Below are positions 51,565 through 60,947 of a stretch of 64,000 nt of DNA, piece after piece. The stretch comes from an uncultured Alistipes sp. (GTDB taxonomy: Bacteria; Bacteroidota; Bacteroidia; Bacteroidales; Rikenellaceae). A model generated the notes under the pieces. That model made no database searches. It worked only from the letters and a program-made list of their open reading frames with translations, and was not told where the DNA came from. The translations under genes were made by a program, and so were the position numbers. How positions within the stretch are numbered: position 1 is the first letter of the stretch; every line of letters begins with the position of its first letter. Where the stretch lies: contig CANQGQ010000007.1 of NCBI GenBank assembly GCA_947623305.1, forward strand, positions 85,552 through 149,551. Direction: 5' to 3'.

Positions 51565-52884
51565 ATGATTACATTCTATTTGGCAAAGCCGCGGAAAGAA
51601 CGATCGGCGATTTTTATTTCTATTGTATTTAAGGGAAAACAGTACCGACGCACGACGAAGGAATCGACACTAGTTAAGTATTGGAACCCGCAAAAGCACC
51701 GAGTGCGCGTGTGTCGGGAGAACCGCGAAGCGAATCGGACGAACGAGATACTTGAACAATGGCAAGAAGCAGCATCGAAATCGTTAGTGAAATTCAAACG
51801 ATTGCATGATGCACCGACGCCGCATGACCTTTTCGACGAAATCGATCGTTTATTCTATTCCGAATATGATTCGTTGCCCCCGATGAAAGAGGCTTCGGAT
51901 GATACGGAAATATGCTATTTTACAGATTATCTGAACCGATATATCGAACGATACGAACAAGTCCGTTCGGCGATTACGGTCAAGCATTACCGTACCGTAT
52001 GGAATAAACTCCGTACCTTCGAACGTCGGGTCTATCGACGTCTTACATTTCCTGATATAAACATCGATTTTTACAATTCTTTTCGTGTTTGGATTTACGA
52101 TCAGGGATATAGCGACAATTATTTCGGTAGCTTAATCAAGATCATAAAACAGGTTTATCGAGATGCCCGAGAGGTGGATGGTATCCATTCATTGAACGGC
52201 ACGAGCCACAAAGGATTCATCACGGTGATGAAGGAAAGCGATTCGATTTTCCTCACGGTCGATGAGTTGATGCGATTGAATGAGCTGGAGTTGACCGATA
52301 GCGGGATTCGTGCGGAATGGCCGGAACTTCGGGACGATAAAGCAGTAAAACGGCGGAAAGCGACCTGCGAACTGGTCAGGAACCGTTTCTTGATCGGTGC
52401 CTTTTCCGGGCTGCGGGTGTCGGATTTCAGCCGTCTCGGAGAAATGGATATTGTCGATGGATTGATCGTATTGCGAACGCGGAAAACCGATACACCGATC
52501 GCTATTCCGGTTCATCCTGTAATCCAGCATATTCTTGACAGAGGATTCGATTTGTCGGAAGTCATATCGGATCAGAAAATGAATACCTATATCAAGCATT
52601 TGGCGAAGATGGCCGGTATTGATGATAAAGTTGCGATACGTGAGCATCGGGGCGGGGTGATGCAAGTGAAGTATACGGAGAAATACAAACTGGTATCGAC
52701 ACATACAGCACGCCGGTCATTTGCGACGAACCTACTCAAAGCGAAAGACGTTCCGTTAGCTGCCATATCGAAGGCATTGGGGCATAGCAAAATTACGACG
52801 ACCATGCGTTATTTGCGGGTCGGTACCGAAGAGAATGCTTCGATTCTTGTCGGCAGCAGCTATTTCAAGATGCCGTCGAAATAG
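51565..52884 (+). CDS. int: Tyrosine recombinase (integrase) of element A
   Basis: 439 aa. N-terminal arm-binding domain (FIDTL-like start absent; begins MITFYLAKPRKERSAIFISI), core-binding SAM-like domain (YFTDYLNRYIERYEQVRSAI), catalytic domain with Arg in GAFSGLRVSDFSRL, the Lys region and HTARRSFATNLLK, and final ALGHSKITTTMRYLRV carrying the catalytic Tyr. All motif residues are intact, so it is probably active. It ends 47 bp before a terminator and 72 bp before the att core, the usual position for an integrase. Confidence 0.95.
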   Translation: MITFYLAKPRKERSAIFISIVFKGKQYRRTTKESTLVKYWNPQKHRVRVCRENREANRTNEILEQWQEAASKSLVKFKRLHDAPTPHDLFDEIDRLFYSEYDSLPPMKEASDDTEICYFTDYLNRYIERYEQVRSAITVKHYRTVWNKLRTFERRVYRRLTFPDINIDFYNSFRVWIYDQGYSDNYFGSLIKIIKQVYRDAREVDGIHSLNGTSHKGFITVMKESDSIFLTVDELMRLNELELTDSGIRAEWPELRDDKAVKRRKATCELVRNRFLIGAFSGLRVSDFSRLGEMDIVDGLIVLRTRKTDTPIAIPVHPVIQHILDRGFDLSEVISDQKMNTYIKHLAKMAGIDDKVAIREHRGGVMQVKYTEKYKLVSTHTARRSFATNLLKAKDVPLAAISKALGHSKITTTMRYLRVGTEENASILVGSSYFKMPSK

Positions 52885-52930
52885 CATATCGGCCCTCGCT
52901 TATCATATTTTTCATCATACAAACAGAAAA

Positions 52931-52953
52931 AGGAGCTGATAATCAGCTCCTTT
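52931..52953 (+). terminator. Terminator between integrase and att core
   Basis: AGGAGCTGAT and ATCAGCTCCT (10 bp, loop one base) followed by TTTAT. Confidence 0.75.
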
Positions 52954-52955
52954 AT

Positions 52956-52969
52956 GTGCCCAGGACAGG
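52956..52969. other. att core shared by elements A and B
   Basis: GTGCCCAGGACAGG is identical to 60784-60797 at the 3' end of tRNA-Leu. It would be the right end of element A and the left end of element B. Confidence 0.72.
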
Positions 52970-53120
52970 CACAAACCCTACAAGCCAAGAGAATATAACA
53001 GAAATAAACATCGCAATACATCAATCGTTTAGTGATATGAATTCTGTTGTTGATTTCAAAAATAAGATGATATTTTGAAAAAGTTTATACCTGGTTTATA
53101 CCCGAGCGAAGAATAATTGC

Positions 53121-53128
53121 TAAATTTG
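53121..53128 (+). promoter_or_regulatory. -7 box before the element B integrase
   Basis: TAAATTTG, 29 bp before the ATG of the broken integrase. Confidence 0.55.
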
Positions 53129-53156
53129 CAACCATAAGAAAATAAAGGCAATTATA

Positions 53157-54375
53157 ATGGCGGCAAAAAAGAACTATCGGGCAGATAACACATATATAAT
53201 CAGTTCTGATAGTACGGATAACCCCAAGTTAGGTGCAAAGAGGTTGAGCGACGGACGCGAAAGTCTGTTTTTGGATTTCTACTTGGGTTTTAGCTTGTCG
53301 GTAAGCAGCAAGACTGGGAAAGAATACAAGCGGGTAAACAATAAACGCGAATATTTAAGTCTATACCTATGGCAATCTCCCAGAACGCCGGTCGAACGAC
53401 AGCAGAACAAATAGATTTTAGAGTTAGCCAAGGAGATACGCTTTGAACGAGGTCAAGAGCTATTGGAGAATACCGAAGGGTATCGCTTGAAAAAGGATAA
53501 GGATATAAATTTTCTCGATTGGATGTGGGCATATGGCATATTCAAAAGCCGACAAACGCCATATCAAACGAGCCTGTATCGTATTTGCCGATTTTCTTAA
53601 CACCACCCCAGAATACGCTGCATTGGCTACCAGGATAAAGCCGCAGCAACTCACAAAAGAATTGGTAATTGCTTTTACCGAATATCTGCAAAAACGATTT
53701 GTTGGCGAGGGAGCACACACCCTTTATGCCCGATTTAAGAAAATCGTTAATTCGGCCGTTGAACACGATGTGATCAAGAAGAATCCAACGACAACTGTCA
53801 GCATAAAGATTGACAACGGCGCATTGAAAAAAGATATTTTAAGTATTGAAGAAATGCAGCGCCTAATAAACACGCATTATTCAGGTGAGAATCCAGATAT
53901 AAGACGTGCTTTTATTTTCTGCCTATATTGCGGCTTGAGGTGGTGCGATGTTAAAGAACTCACCTTTGCCAATGTCGATTATGCCAATCGACTGTTGAAA
54001 TTCGAACAAATAAAAACCGAGGGAGACAGCAATGCAAGCAGTGTGGTCATACCACTCAACGATGGGTTGCTGTCGCTTATTGGTCAGCCTGCAACGGAGA
54101 ACAGAGGCAATGAGATTATATTTCCTCTGCCATCACACAATATGTGCCTGAAAGCGTTGAAGCATTGGACAGCGCGAGCGGGTATAGAAAAGCATATAAC
54201 CTGGCATTGTGCGCGGCACTCTTTTGCCGTCAATATCCTCAACAATGGAGCAAACATCAAAACTGTAGCAAGTTTGTTAGGGCATAGTGGGTTAAAACAC
54301 ACCGAGAAATACACCCGAGCCGTTGACAGCCTCAAAGAGGCGGCAATTAACAGCCTCCCCGAGTTGGTATTATAA
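53157..54375 (+). pseudogene. Tyrosine integrase of element B, broken
   Basis: The N-terminal part (53157-53414) stops at an in-frame TAG (53412); the same frame continues with ILELAKEIRFERGQELLENT as normal integrase sequence, then a frame change near 53540 is needed to reach the catalytic part (53533-54375). That part carries LYCGLRWCDVKEL (Arg), WHCARHSFAVNIL and LLGHSGLKHTEKYTRAV (His-x-x-Arg and Tyr), intact. Two lesions in one gene argue against a sequencing error only. Without another recombinase element B is probably fixed in place unless the element A enzyme acts on it. Confidence 0.8.
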
Positions 54376-54394
54376 GAACCTCAACCCAAACACA

Positions 54395-55174
54395 ATGACA
54401 CGCGAGGAAGTATATATAAAACTCAATCGTATTGAGATGTTGGTCGATGATTTGAAGTTGTGTTATGAAAATGACAGCCAACCCGACTTTATGCCCGATG
54501 ATGTAAAATTAGGTATGTATGCCGAGGAAATATTGGCATATATAAGAGATAAACGCGATGAGGATGTAATGATTGATTGTTGCAAAATCAATCGCGCTAT
54601 ATTATACAGGTTTATGGGCACTCACGGCGACGCTATGAGTATGGCACTATTATTGATTAGGCGTTGTTTGTGGAAAATCCACAATTATGCCCTCTCAACA
54701 ATTTGGGCTGTGTCGCGTGAGGATATTGAGAATTGCACCTACTATGTGAATAGCTATGATGGGGTATGCAGAAACAGCAAAACAGGCGAGTTATTACCGC
54801 GGCCAACCAACAACAACCCTGATGAGGTGGCAAGCCTCACTAATGCACCGCTTTGGGGTTTACCGAGTGAATTTGATAAGCCCGAGGCCAAAACGATATT
54901 TGATGAGTTATTGAAATTAAAATACTGCAAACGCCATGGTGCTGTATATCAATGGACCGGTACAAACGCCCTGTTTGGTTATATGGTTTGGAAAGTGAGC
55001 GATAAATTAGAGATAAGACACGACAACGACCGCTTGCCGTGGGATATATTCCAACGCGCTTTTAGTATGACAACCACCCAAATAAGAACCGCTAAAAACA
55101 CCACCTCTAAGGTAAAAAATAAACAACAAAACGAACCCACGGGATATGATGATATAGACAGACTTTGTAAGTAA
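54395..55174 (+). CDS. Hypothetical protein of element B
   Basis: 259 aa from ATG 54395. Helical N-terminus (DVKLGMYAEEILAYIRDKRD); C-terminus with LFGYMVWKVSDKLEIRHDND then RLPWDIFQRAFSM, a layout seen in small unknown proteins of Bacteroidales mobilisable elements. An upstream extension to 54323 would overlap the integrase and is rejected. A terminator follows at 55194-55231. Function unknown. Confidence 0.6.
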   Translation: MTREEVYIKLNRIEMLVDDLKLCYENDSQPDFMPDDVKLGMYAEEILAYIRDKRDEDVMIDCCKINRAILYRFMGTHGDAMSMALLLIRRCLWKIHNYALSTIWAVSREDIENCTYYVNSYDGVCRNSKTGELLPRPTNNNPDEVASLTNAPLWGLPSEFDKPEAKTIFDELLKLKYCKRHGAVYQWTGTNALFGYMVWKVSDKLEIRHDNDRLPWDIFQRAFSMTTTQIRTAKNTTSKVKNKQQNEPTGYDDIDRLCK

Positions 55175-55193
55175 TTAAGCCTCAAATCCACAA

Positions 55194-55231
55194 GCCCCAA
55201 TATCACGGTGATGTAACGGTGATGTTGGGGC
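55194..55231 (+). terminator. Terminator after the 54395 gene
   Basis: GCCCCAATATCAC pairs with GTGATGTTGGGGC (12 bp plus one G-T), followed by a T-rich stretch. A TACCTTTG box at 55252-55259 begins the next transcription unit. Confidence 0.75.
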
Positions 55232-55356
55232 GTTTTGTTTCTTTTGCCCTCTACCTTTGCTCATGTTTTCAGCGCGAGAACAAAATTAAACCGGTGGAGG
55301 TCAAACAGACGTGTCCATACCCAAGCCGCATTAGCAACTTGTAAAACTCAAAACAA

Positions 55357-55647
55357 ATGGGCAAAGAACAATTACAGGAAGTTGCCGACCTTATAACTGC
55401 AAACACGCTGTTTTGCACCCAAGAGGTGCTGACAAGCGATGAGGCGGCAAGGTATATGGGCATATCCAAAAGTTACCTCTACAAACTTACGATGAAAGGC
55501 GAGATTCCACACTATAAGCCGATGGGCAAGATGTGCTATTTCAATCGAGCCGAATTGGAACAATGGCTGCAATCCAATCGGGTGTCCACCTCAACAGAGA
55601 TTTCCGACCGTGCCAATCGCTATTGCATGAAAGGAGGCAGATTATGA
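55357..55647 (+). CDS. Excisionase-like HTH protein
   Basis: 96 aa. LTSDEAARYMGISKSYLYKL then GEIPHYKPMGKMCYFNRAEL is the MerR/AlpA-type fold of excisionases (HTH_17). It overlaps the next gene by 4 bp. Probably a directionality factor for element B. Confidence 0.82.
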   Translation: MGKEQLQEVADLITANTLFCTQEVLTSDEAARYMGISKSYLYKLTMKGEIPHYKPMGKMCYFNRAELEQWLQSNRVSTSTEISDRANRYCMKGGRL

Positions 55648-55898
55648 AACGTATCCGCAGTGGCTCGTCTGGCCAGCCGCCAAAGAGAACCTATTTGTAT
55701 CTATACTTTGAAACCTACTCCGATCGGGAGGTTACCGAAGATGAATTGTTCGAGGCGCTGCGCCTTGTTCCCGATATTCCCAACCTCAAAGAATCGCTTG
55801 CCGAAATGATAGCGTCGGGCATTGCCGAGGGTTGGCTGACCTCAACAACCGTCGGTCGTAGTACGTATTACTTACTGAATCGCAATCGCCATGAATAA
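55644..55898 (+). CDS. Small hypothetical protein
   Basis: 84 aa from ATG 55644. A winged-helix-like pattern (EVTEDELFEALRLVPDIPNL, then GIAEGWLTSTTVGRSTYYLL). Overlaps the excisionase-like gene by 4 bp and the DUF4373 gene by 8 bp; the three form an operon. Confidence 0.6.
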   Translation: MKRIRSGSSGQPPKRTYLYLYFETYSDREVTEDELFEALRLVPDIPNLKESLAEMIASGIAEGWLTSTTVGRSTYYLLNRNRHE

Positions 55899-56424
55899 GG
55901 ACGCCTACTATTTCCCGCATGATTCCAACGCCAAGGACGACCCCAAATGCGTGCTGCTTATCGAGCAGCTGGGAATGGAGGGCTACGGCATCTACTGGAT
56001 GCTGGTTGAGGTGCTGCGCGAACAGCCCGACTACACCTATCCGTTGTCCCTGCTGCCAGCACTTGCACGCCGATACAACACTACTACAGAAAAGGTAAAG
56101 GCTGTTGTTTGCGGGTATGAACTTTTTACCATAAAAGAGGATAGAATCTTCTTCTCCGACAGCCTCAACCGACGTATGGAGGCGATTGCCGAAAAACGTG
56201 CAAAGCGGTCTGCGGCAGGTAAATTGGGTATGTCCCGACGATGGAGCGATAACAATGTTATAACACCGTTATTACAATGTAATAGCAATGATATAACAAG
56301 TAAAGTAAATAAAAGTAAAGTAGAAAAGAGAAATAGTATAAAGAGAAAGGCTACCGCCTTTGTGCCTCCCACTCTTTCATGCCGCAGCACAGTCGGGCAT
56401 TCCTGTCTGCTATTTTTCACTTGA
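55891..56424 (+). pseudogene. DUF4373/Lin1244-like protein, C-terminus lost
   Basis: YYFPHDSNAKDDPKCVLLIE and QLGMEGYGIYWMLVEVLREQ are the Lin1244/DUF4373 replication-associated N-terminal domain. The frame continues normally to about KRKATAFVPPTL (near 56370), then changes into unrelated residues and stops. Normal family members extend another 50-100 residues. The junction is best explained by a deletion that joined this gene to dnaB. Confidence 0.78.
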
Positions 56425-57094
56425 AATGCCCGATGTTCAGTTGACAGGGCGTATGCTGGTTGGAGCGTCGAAAGTGGATGCGACCGCCTTTCGATCCGGG
56501 AACGTAATGCCCGACGATTGGCGGCTAATCGAGAGCGGAGCTGCGCGGTTGAGGTCTTTGCCGCTATATCTGTTCGACAAGTCATCGGTTACGATGCCCC
56601 AGATTCGTATCAGCAGCCGCGCGATGCAGCGCAAAGGCCGGTGCGGACTGGTGGTGATAGACTATTTGCAACTGATAGCCTCTACCGATGATCGGCGCAG
56701 CGGTAATCGTGAGCGCGAGGTGGCGGAGATTAGCCGTGCGGCCAAGCTGCTGGCAAAGGAGTTGAACATCCCCGTTATTCTGCTGGCGCAGTTATCGCGC
56801 AAGGTTGAGGAGCGGGCAGACAAGACCCCGCTGCTGTCCGACCTCCGCGAATCGGGCGCCATCGAACAGGATGCAGACATGGTCATCTTCATCGACCGTC
56901 CGGCCGTGTATGGTATCGGGAGCTTTGACGGCGGCAACAAGTACGGCACAATCAACTCACATGGTGTTGGCCGCCTGACCATCGCTAAGAACCGTGAGGG
57001 CGGCACGGGTTTTATTCCGTTCCGGCACAACGAAAGCCTGACAAGTATTTGGGATTTTGAGGGTGTTGCAACCAGCGAACAAACGGCCGGATAA
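56372..57094 (+). pseudogene. DnaB-like helicase, N-terminus and P-loop deleted
   Basis: The readable part begins AAAQSGIPVCYFSLEMPDVQL, the segment directly after the Walker A helix in DnaB, and carries LVVIDYLQLI (Walker B) and SDLRESGAIEQDADMVIFID (the usual DnaB C-terminal motif). The N-terminal domain, linker and P-loop GxxGxGKT are missing, so it cannot bind ATP. It is fused out of frame to the DUF4373 remnant. Confidence 0.82.
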
Positions 57095-57158
57095 TTATTG
57101 CCGACACCTTTACCTGGTAAATAATTATTCTGCACATGGTAGAGCCGACAATATAAAT

Positions 57159-57166
57159 TACCTTTG
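57159..57166 (+). promoter_or_regulatory. -7 box at start of 57171 gene
   Basis: TACCTTTG. The predicted start site coincides with the ATG at 57171, giving a leaderless or near-leaderless mRNA. Confidence 0.5.
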
Positions 57167-57170
57167 CTAT

Positions 57171-57404
57171 ATGAAAGCGATCGTTTTATTGGCTGACAAG
57201 ATCAAAGTGATCGACCAGCAACTGAAAGGCGAAATCGAGGTATATTCGGCTAACGAGGAGCAGCAGTGTCTTTTGACTGGCGTTATTGATAAGGCTAACA
57301 ATCTGCTGGACGAACTGGATGCCTACGACGAGCTGGAAAATGAGGGTGGCGACCTGGTTGCGTGGTTCTATCGCAAGTACCAGGAGCAGCCGAAAGAGGC
57401 CTAA
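57171..57404 (+). CDS. Small acidic hypothetical protein
   Basis: 77 aa (IKVIDQQLKGEIEVYSANEE, DELDAYDELENEGGDLVAWF). Acidic and helical; no family recognised. A -7 box directly upstream supports expression. Confidence 0.55.
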   Translation: MKAIVLLADKIKVIDQQLKGEIEVYSANEEQQCLLTGVIDKANNLLDELDAYDELENEGGDLVAWFYRKYQEQPKEA

Positions 57405-57655
57405 ATTGACCAAGTAGAGCGGATCAAGGTTTTTTAATTTGTAACCCCTTGATTTGTTGCAGCCTTATGGTGTGTTTAACAAACACAGAGCAAATCTCCA
57501 AACAATACGAAAACAATATGGCGTTCGAGAAAGCGATGACGTAATATGTGTTTAATGAACACATACTAACGCAATTCCAAACGGCACGAAAACGGCATGT
57601 GGGTTTGGCCGTGGATGGGTTGTAGAGTTGGAGGAGATATAAAAAGAGGGAGGTT

Positions 57656-57988
57656 TTATGCCTCCCTTTTCTCGCGTTTGCCCGTTTCAAAACTCTTTCT
57701 CCAGTCCGTCGGATCATTCCCGTATGGGTTTTGGCTTTTACCAGGTAAATAATCGCCCAGAAAGGCCGCTTTCCACGCATTGTAGGCCTCCGAAAGGTTT
57801 GCACTGGTATCGGCCTTGTCGAGAAACGAAAAGTGAAAATCGCGCTCGTATTCCCAGAATCTGGCGGCCAGTGGTCTGTTCTTTTCGTCCTTATACGGGT
57901 TCTCTGTTTCCCCCTTGTACCAACGGTAGTTGGAATAGTCCTCTGTGATGCCGGAGAAAAAGCCTGATTTGTTCCAATCTGCTGTCAT
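57656..57988 (-). CDS. Hypothetical protein, aromatic-rich
   Basis: 110 aa. Rich in Tyr/Trp/Phe (DYSNYRWYKGETENPY, ARFWEYERDFHFSF). No signal, no known domain. One of three minus-strand small genes in element B; the operon would start near 58680. 57405-57655 shows no gene. Confidence 0.5.
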   Translation of the reverse strand: MTADWNKSGFFSGITEDYSNYRWYKGETENPYKDEKNRPLAARFWEYERDFHFSFLDKADTSANLSEAYNAWKAAFLGDYLPGKSQNPYGNDPTDWRKSFETGKREKREA

Positions 57989-58027
57989 GGTGCAAAGTTT
58001 GAAAGTTTTTCCAACAATTGCAAAAGA

Positions 58028-58387
58028 TTATTGCTGAATGTAGTCCTGCAGCACAGCCAAAAGGTGTGCCCATATCCCGATTGTGTCGCTATTCGCCTCA
58101 ACGCATTCGAGCATAGCACACAAACCGCCCTGACTGGTAAGCCGTGCAATAACCTGGTCTTTGTCGGTGTCAGTGCTGGTAGCGGCATAGTGTGCCACGA
58201 TGCGAGCAAAGAGCGAGAATTGGCCGTGTGCTGTCTCCTCTAAAACTCCTACAATGCACACAAGCATATTCACCTGGCATGACAGCTGATTAACAGGCGA
58301 GATATTGCCAAAATAGTGCTGTTTCGCGTGTTCGATGAGTGTAGCAGCGAGGTCATCTGCCATTTGTTGTTTGATCCCTGTTTCCAT
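58028..58387 (-). CDS. Hypothetical helical protein
   Basis: 119 aa. Helical, with LSCQVNMLVCIVGVLEETAH, no family recognised. Middle gene of the minus-strand trio. Confidence 0.5.
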   Translation of the reverse strand: METGIKQQMADDLAATLIEHAKQHYFGNISPVNQLSCQVNMLVCIVGVLEETAHGQFSLFARIVAHYAATSTDTDKDQVIARLTSQGGLCAMLECVEANSDTIGIWAHLLAVLQDYIQQ

Positions 58388-58442
58388 TCTATTCGTCGTT
58401 TTGCGGGGCAGCGGTTGAGGCCGCCCCTGTTATTGATTCGGT

Positions 58443-58673
58443 TTAGTAAATAGCGATAAGGTTCTCAACGTGGATCTGTTCACGCTCTATCCACCAGCTG
58501 GGAGCCGTCCAGTAGTCTCCGGCATCCTCTCCGATTTCCGCTTCGTAACAGATTTCCGCGATAAGAGTTTCGCCCTCGATTTCAAAAGTGTGGTTCTCTC
58601 CGTTGAGGCGGGCAATATAAGTGGCAGCCTGCTGTGCCATTGTTTGTAACTCTGTATGTGCTGCCGTTGTCAT
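58443..58673 (-). CDS. Hypothetical protein
   Basis: 76 aa (YIARLNGENHTFEIEGETLI, AEICYEAEIGEDAGDYWTAP). Acidic beta-type pattern. First gene of the minus-strand trio. Unknown role. Confidence 0.5.
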   Translation of the reverse strand: MTTAAHTELQTMAQQAATYIARLNGENHTFEIEGETLIAEICYEAEIGEDAGDYWTAPSWWIEREQIHVENLIAIY

Positions 58674-58804
58674 CTTTACGTTTATTTCAATTATCGTGAT
58701 GCAAATTTACATATAATAAAATTGTTCTCCAAACAAAATGTTAGAAAAATTTACATATATCACAATTATTTTTACTTATATTGCATTTTATGGGAATTTC
58801 GCTG

Positions 58805-58812
58805 TATATTTG
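58805..58812 (+). promoter_or_regulatory. -7 box of the XRE-RhuM-Fic unit
   Basis: TATATTTG, with a TTG about 21 bp upstream, 32 bp before the ATG at 58844. Confidence 0.65.
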
Positions 58813-58843
58813 CACTTGGTAATACTTTTAATATACTGCAACT

Positions 58844-59086
58844 ATGTTACAACTGAAAGAATTGTTGAAGCAGAAAAGAATGACGGCAAAGGATTTGGCG
58901 GCAAAGATTGGTATAAGCGAGGGGGCATTATCGAAATCAATATCGGGAAATCCGACCCTCGAACGCTTGGAGGCGATTGCCGCAGCTCTTGGTGTCAGCC
59001 CTGCCGAACTGTTTGCCCCGCAGCCGACGAACACGATAACCTGTCCGCATTGTGGCAAGCCTATCAAAGTGGAGAAAGGGCAATAA
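58844..59086 (+). CDS. XRE regulator with zinc ribbon
   Basis: 80 aa. N-terminal XRE fold (MTAKDLAAKIGISEGALSKS, then LEAIAAALGVSPAELFA) and a short C-terminal CPHCGKPI ribbon half. Stands 18 bp upstream of the RhuM gene and likely controls it. Confidence 0.82.
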   Translation: MLQLKELLKQKRMTAKDLAAKIGISEGALSKSISGNPTLERLEAIAAALGVSPAELFAPQPTNTITCPHCGKPIKVEKGQ

Positions 59087-59104
59087 CCTCAAATATCTGC
59101 CATC

Positions 59105-60106
59105 ATGGAACAAGAATTGATACTATACAATTCGGCCGACGGGAAAAGTAGTGTTTCCTTACTGGCTCGGGACGGATCGGTCTGGCTCAATCAAATGCAA
59201 TTAGCCGAACTTTTTGCCACCTCGGTGCCCAACATAAGCCAGCATATAAATAACATATTAAAAGACAATGAATTAATTGCCGATTCAGTTATTAAGAAAT
59301 ACTTAACAACTGCCGTAGATGGCAAACCCTATCAAGTCAAATTTTATTCATTGGAAATGATTTTGGCGGTAGGGTTTCGCGTTCGATCTATCCGCGGCGT
59401 GCAGTTCCGGCAATGGGCAAACCGTAACCTTTCCGAATACCTGCGCAAAGGGTTCGTAATCGACGATGAACGTTTGAAAAATCCCGACGGCCGGCCTGAC
59501 TATTTCGATGAATTGCTCGACCGCATTCGTGGGATTCGCGCCTCGGAAAAGCGATTCTATCAGAAAGTGCGCGATCTGTTTGCCTTGAGTAGTGATTACG
59601 ACAAAACAGACAAAGCGACGCAAATGTTTTATGCAGAAACCCAAAACAAGCTGTTGTATGCTGTAACAGGTCAGACATCTGCGGAGATTGTAATGACGCG
59701 AGCCGACGCGGACGCCCCGAATATGGGACTGACTTCATGGAAAGGTTCGGTTGTTCGCAAACAAGATGTCATTATTGCCAAAAATTACTTGACACACGAC
59801 GAATTGGATTCTTTGAATCGACTGGTCGTTATCTTCTTGGAAACGGCTGAATTCAGAGCCAAAAGCCGAAAAGACCTTACTATGAATTTTTGGCGTGAAA
59901 ACGTTGATAAAATTTTACTTTCCAACGACCAACGCCTGCTGCCTAACGCTGGAATGGTCCGTAAAGAACAAAAAGACGAGTTCGCCTATCAAGTTTACGA
60001 AAAATTCAATGCACGCCGCAAACGCAAAGACGCGATTGAGGCAGACCGTGAAGATATGGAGCAACTGAAAGAATTGGAAGCTGAAATAAAAAACCGTCCT
60101 ATATGA
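59105..60106 (+). CDS. rhuM: RhuM-family protein
   Basis: 333 aa. The N-terminus ([35 protein letters not shown]) and [20 protein letters not shown] then [20 protein letters not shown] are the RhuM hallmarks. RhuM was named in a Salmonella virulence island; its molecular role is unclear. It overlaps the Fic gene by 4 bp, so the two are coupled; it may restrain or direct the Fic enzyme. Confidence 0.9.
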   Translation: MEQELILYNSADGKSSVSLLARDGSVWLNQMQLAELFATSVPNISQHINNILKDNELIADSVIKKYLTTAVDGKPYQVKFYSLEMILAVGFRVRSIRGVQFRQWANRNLSEYLRKGFVIDDERLKNPDGRPDYFDELLDRIRGIRASEKRFYQKVRDLFALSSDYDKTDKATQMFYAETQNKLLYAVTGQTSAEIVMTRADADAPNMGLTSWKGSVVRKQDVIIAKNYLTHDELDSLNRLVVIFLETAEFRAKSRKDLTMNFWRENVDKILLSNDQRLLPNAGMVRKEQKDEFAYQVYEKFNARRKRKDAIEADREDMEQLKELEAEIKNRPI

Positions 60107-60657
60107 ATCGCAAGACCTATCAAATAGACGCCCAGAGCCTCGAACAAGCGCACACCCTTTTCGAATCGGGGGACATCGACCGCATCGAGGTCGGAACGGT
60201 GGCGGGATTGTGTGCAATTCACCGTGCACTGTTCGGCGGTTTATATGACTTTGCCGGAAAGGTGCGCACCCTCAATATCGCAAAGGGCAATTTCCGCTTC
60301 GCAAACGCCCTCTATCTCAACGAAGCCTTGGCGGCCATCGAGCGGATGCCCGAGGCGACCTACGAGCAGATAATCGCCAAATACGTCGAGATGAACATCG
60401 CCCACCCGTTTATGGAGGGTAACGGCCGTGCGACCCGCATTTGGCTCGATATGATTCTCAAAAAGCGGCTGGGGCAGGTGGTCGATTGGCAGCAGGTCGA
60501 CAAGGATGCCTATCTTCAGGCAATGGAGCGCAGCCCGATAAACGATTTGGAGCTGCGGGTGCTGTTGCAGCCCGCCCTGACCGACCGAGTAAATGATCGC
60601 GAGGTTATCTTTAAGGGCATAACCCGCTCGTACTATTACGAGGGCTACGAGCAGTGA
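60103..60657 (+). CDS. fic: Fic-domain protein
   Basis: 184 aa. The active motif [14 protein letters not shown] lies near residue 102; this matches HPFx[D/E]GNGRxxR. Fic proteins transfer AMP or similar groups to proteins. No obvious inhibitory S/TxxxE(G/N) helix was located in the first residues, so regulation may lie with RhuM or the upstream XRE gene. A clear terminator follows at 60679-60710. Confidence 0.92.
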   Translation: MNRKTYQIDAQSLEQAHTLFESGDIDRIEVGTVAGLCAIHRALFGGLYDFAGKVRTLNIAKGNFRFANALYLNEALAAIERMPEATYEQIIAKYVEMNIAHPFMEGNGRATRIWLDMILKKRLGQVVDWQQVDKDAYLQAMERSPINDLELRVLLQPALTDRVNDREVIFKGITRSYYYEGYEQ

Positions 60658-60678
60658 TAATACAGCTACAATAAGGAT

Positions 60679-60715
60679 AGCGAGAACTCTTCGATTTGTG
60701 AGTTCTCGCTGTTTG
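60679..60715 (+). terminator. Terminator of the RhuM-Fic unit
   Basis: AGCGAGAACTC and GAGTTCTCGCT (11 bp) followed by GTTTGTTT. Confidence 0.8.
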
Positions 60716-60783
60716 TTTATACCCTATTTATACTTCATGAAAACGAATCCCCTCAACCTTAATTGGTTAGGGGGGATTTCGCA

Positions 60784-60797
60784 GTGCCCAGGACAGG
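60784..60797. other. Right att core of element B, inside tRNA-Leu
   Basis: GTGCCCAGGACAGG, the last part of the tRNA-Leu gene plus one flanking base; repeated at 52956 and, over 10 bp, at 7993. Confidence 0.7.
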
Positions 60798-60866
60798 AAT
60801 CGAACCTGCACGCCTTGCGGCACACGCACCTGAAACGTGCGCGTCTACCTATTCCGCCACCTGGGC
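60785..60866 (-). tRNA. tRNA-Leu(CAG)
   Basis: Minus strand: acceptor GCCCAGG/CCTGGGC, D arm GCG-GAATAGGTAGA-CGC, anticodon stem CACGT/GCGTG with loop TTCAGGT (anticodon CAG), long variable arm TGCCGCAAGGCGT-like as in class II tRNAs, T loop TTCGATT. No CCA encoded. Integration target of the two elements on its left. Confidence 0.95.
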
Positions 60867-60947
60867 CTTTCGGAAATTGCGGTGTGCAAAAATAACACTT
60901 TTTTTCGAAAGTCGACGCTTTCTCGATGATATTTTTCGGGGAAACGC

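Noticed and set aside
7900..60900. Insertion sequences
   Set aside because: No transposase gene or typical terminal repeats with target duplications were found; repeats seen are not linked to one.
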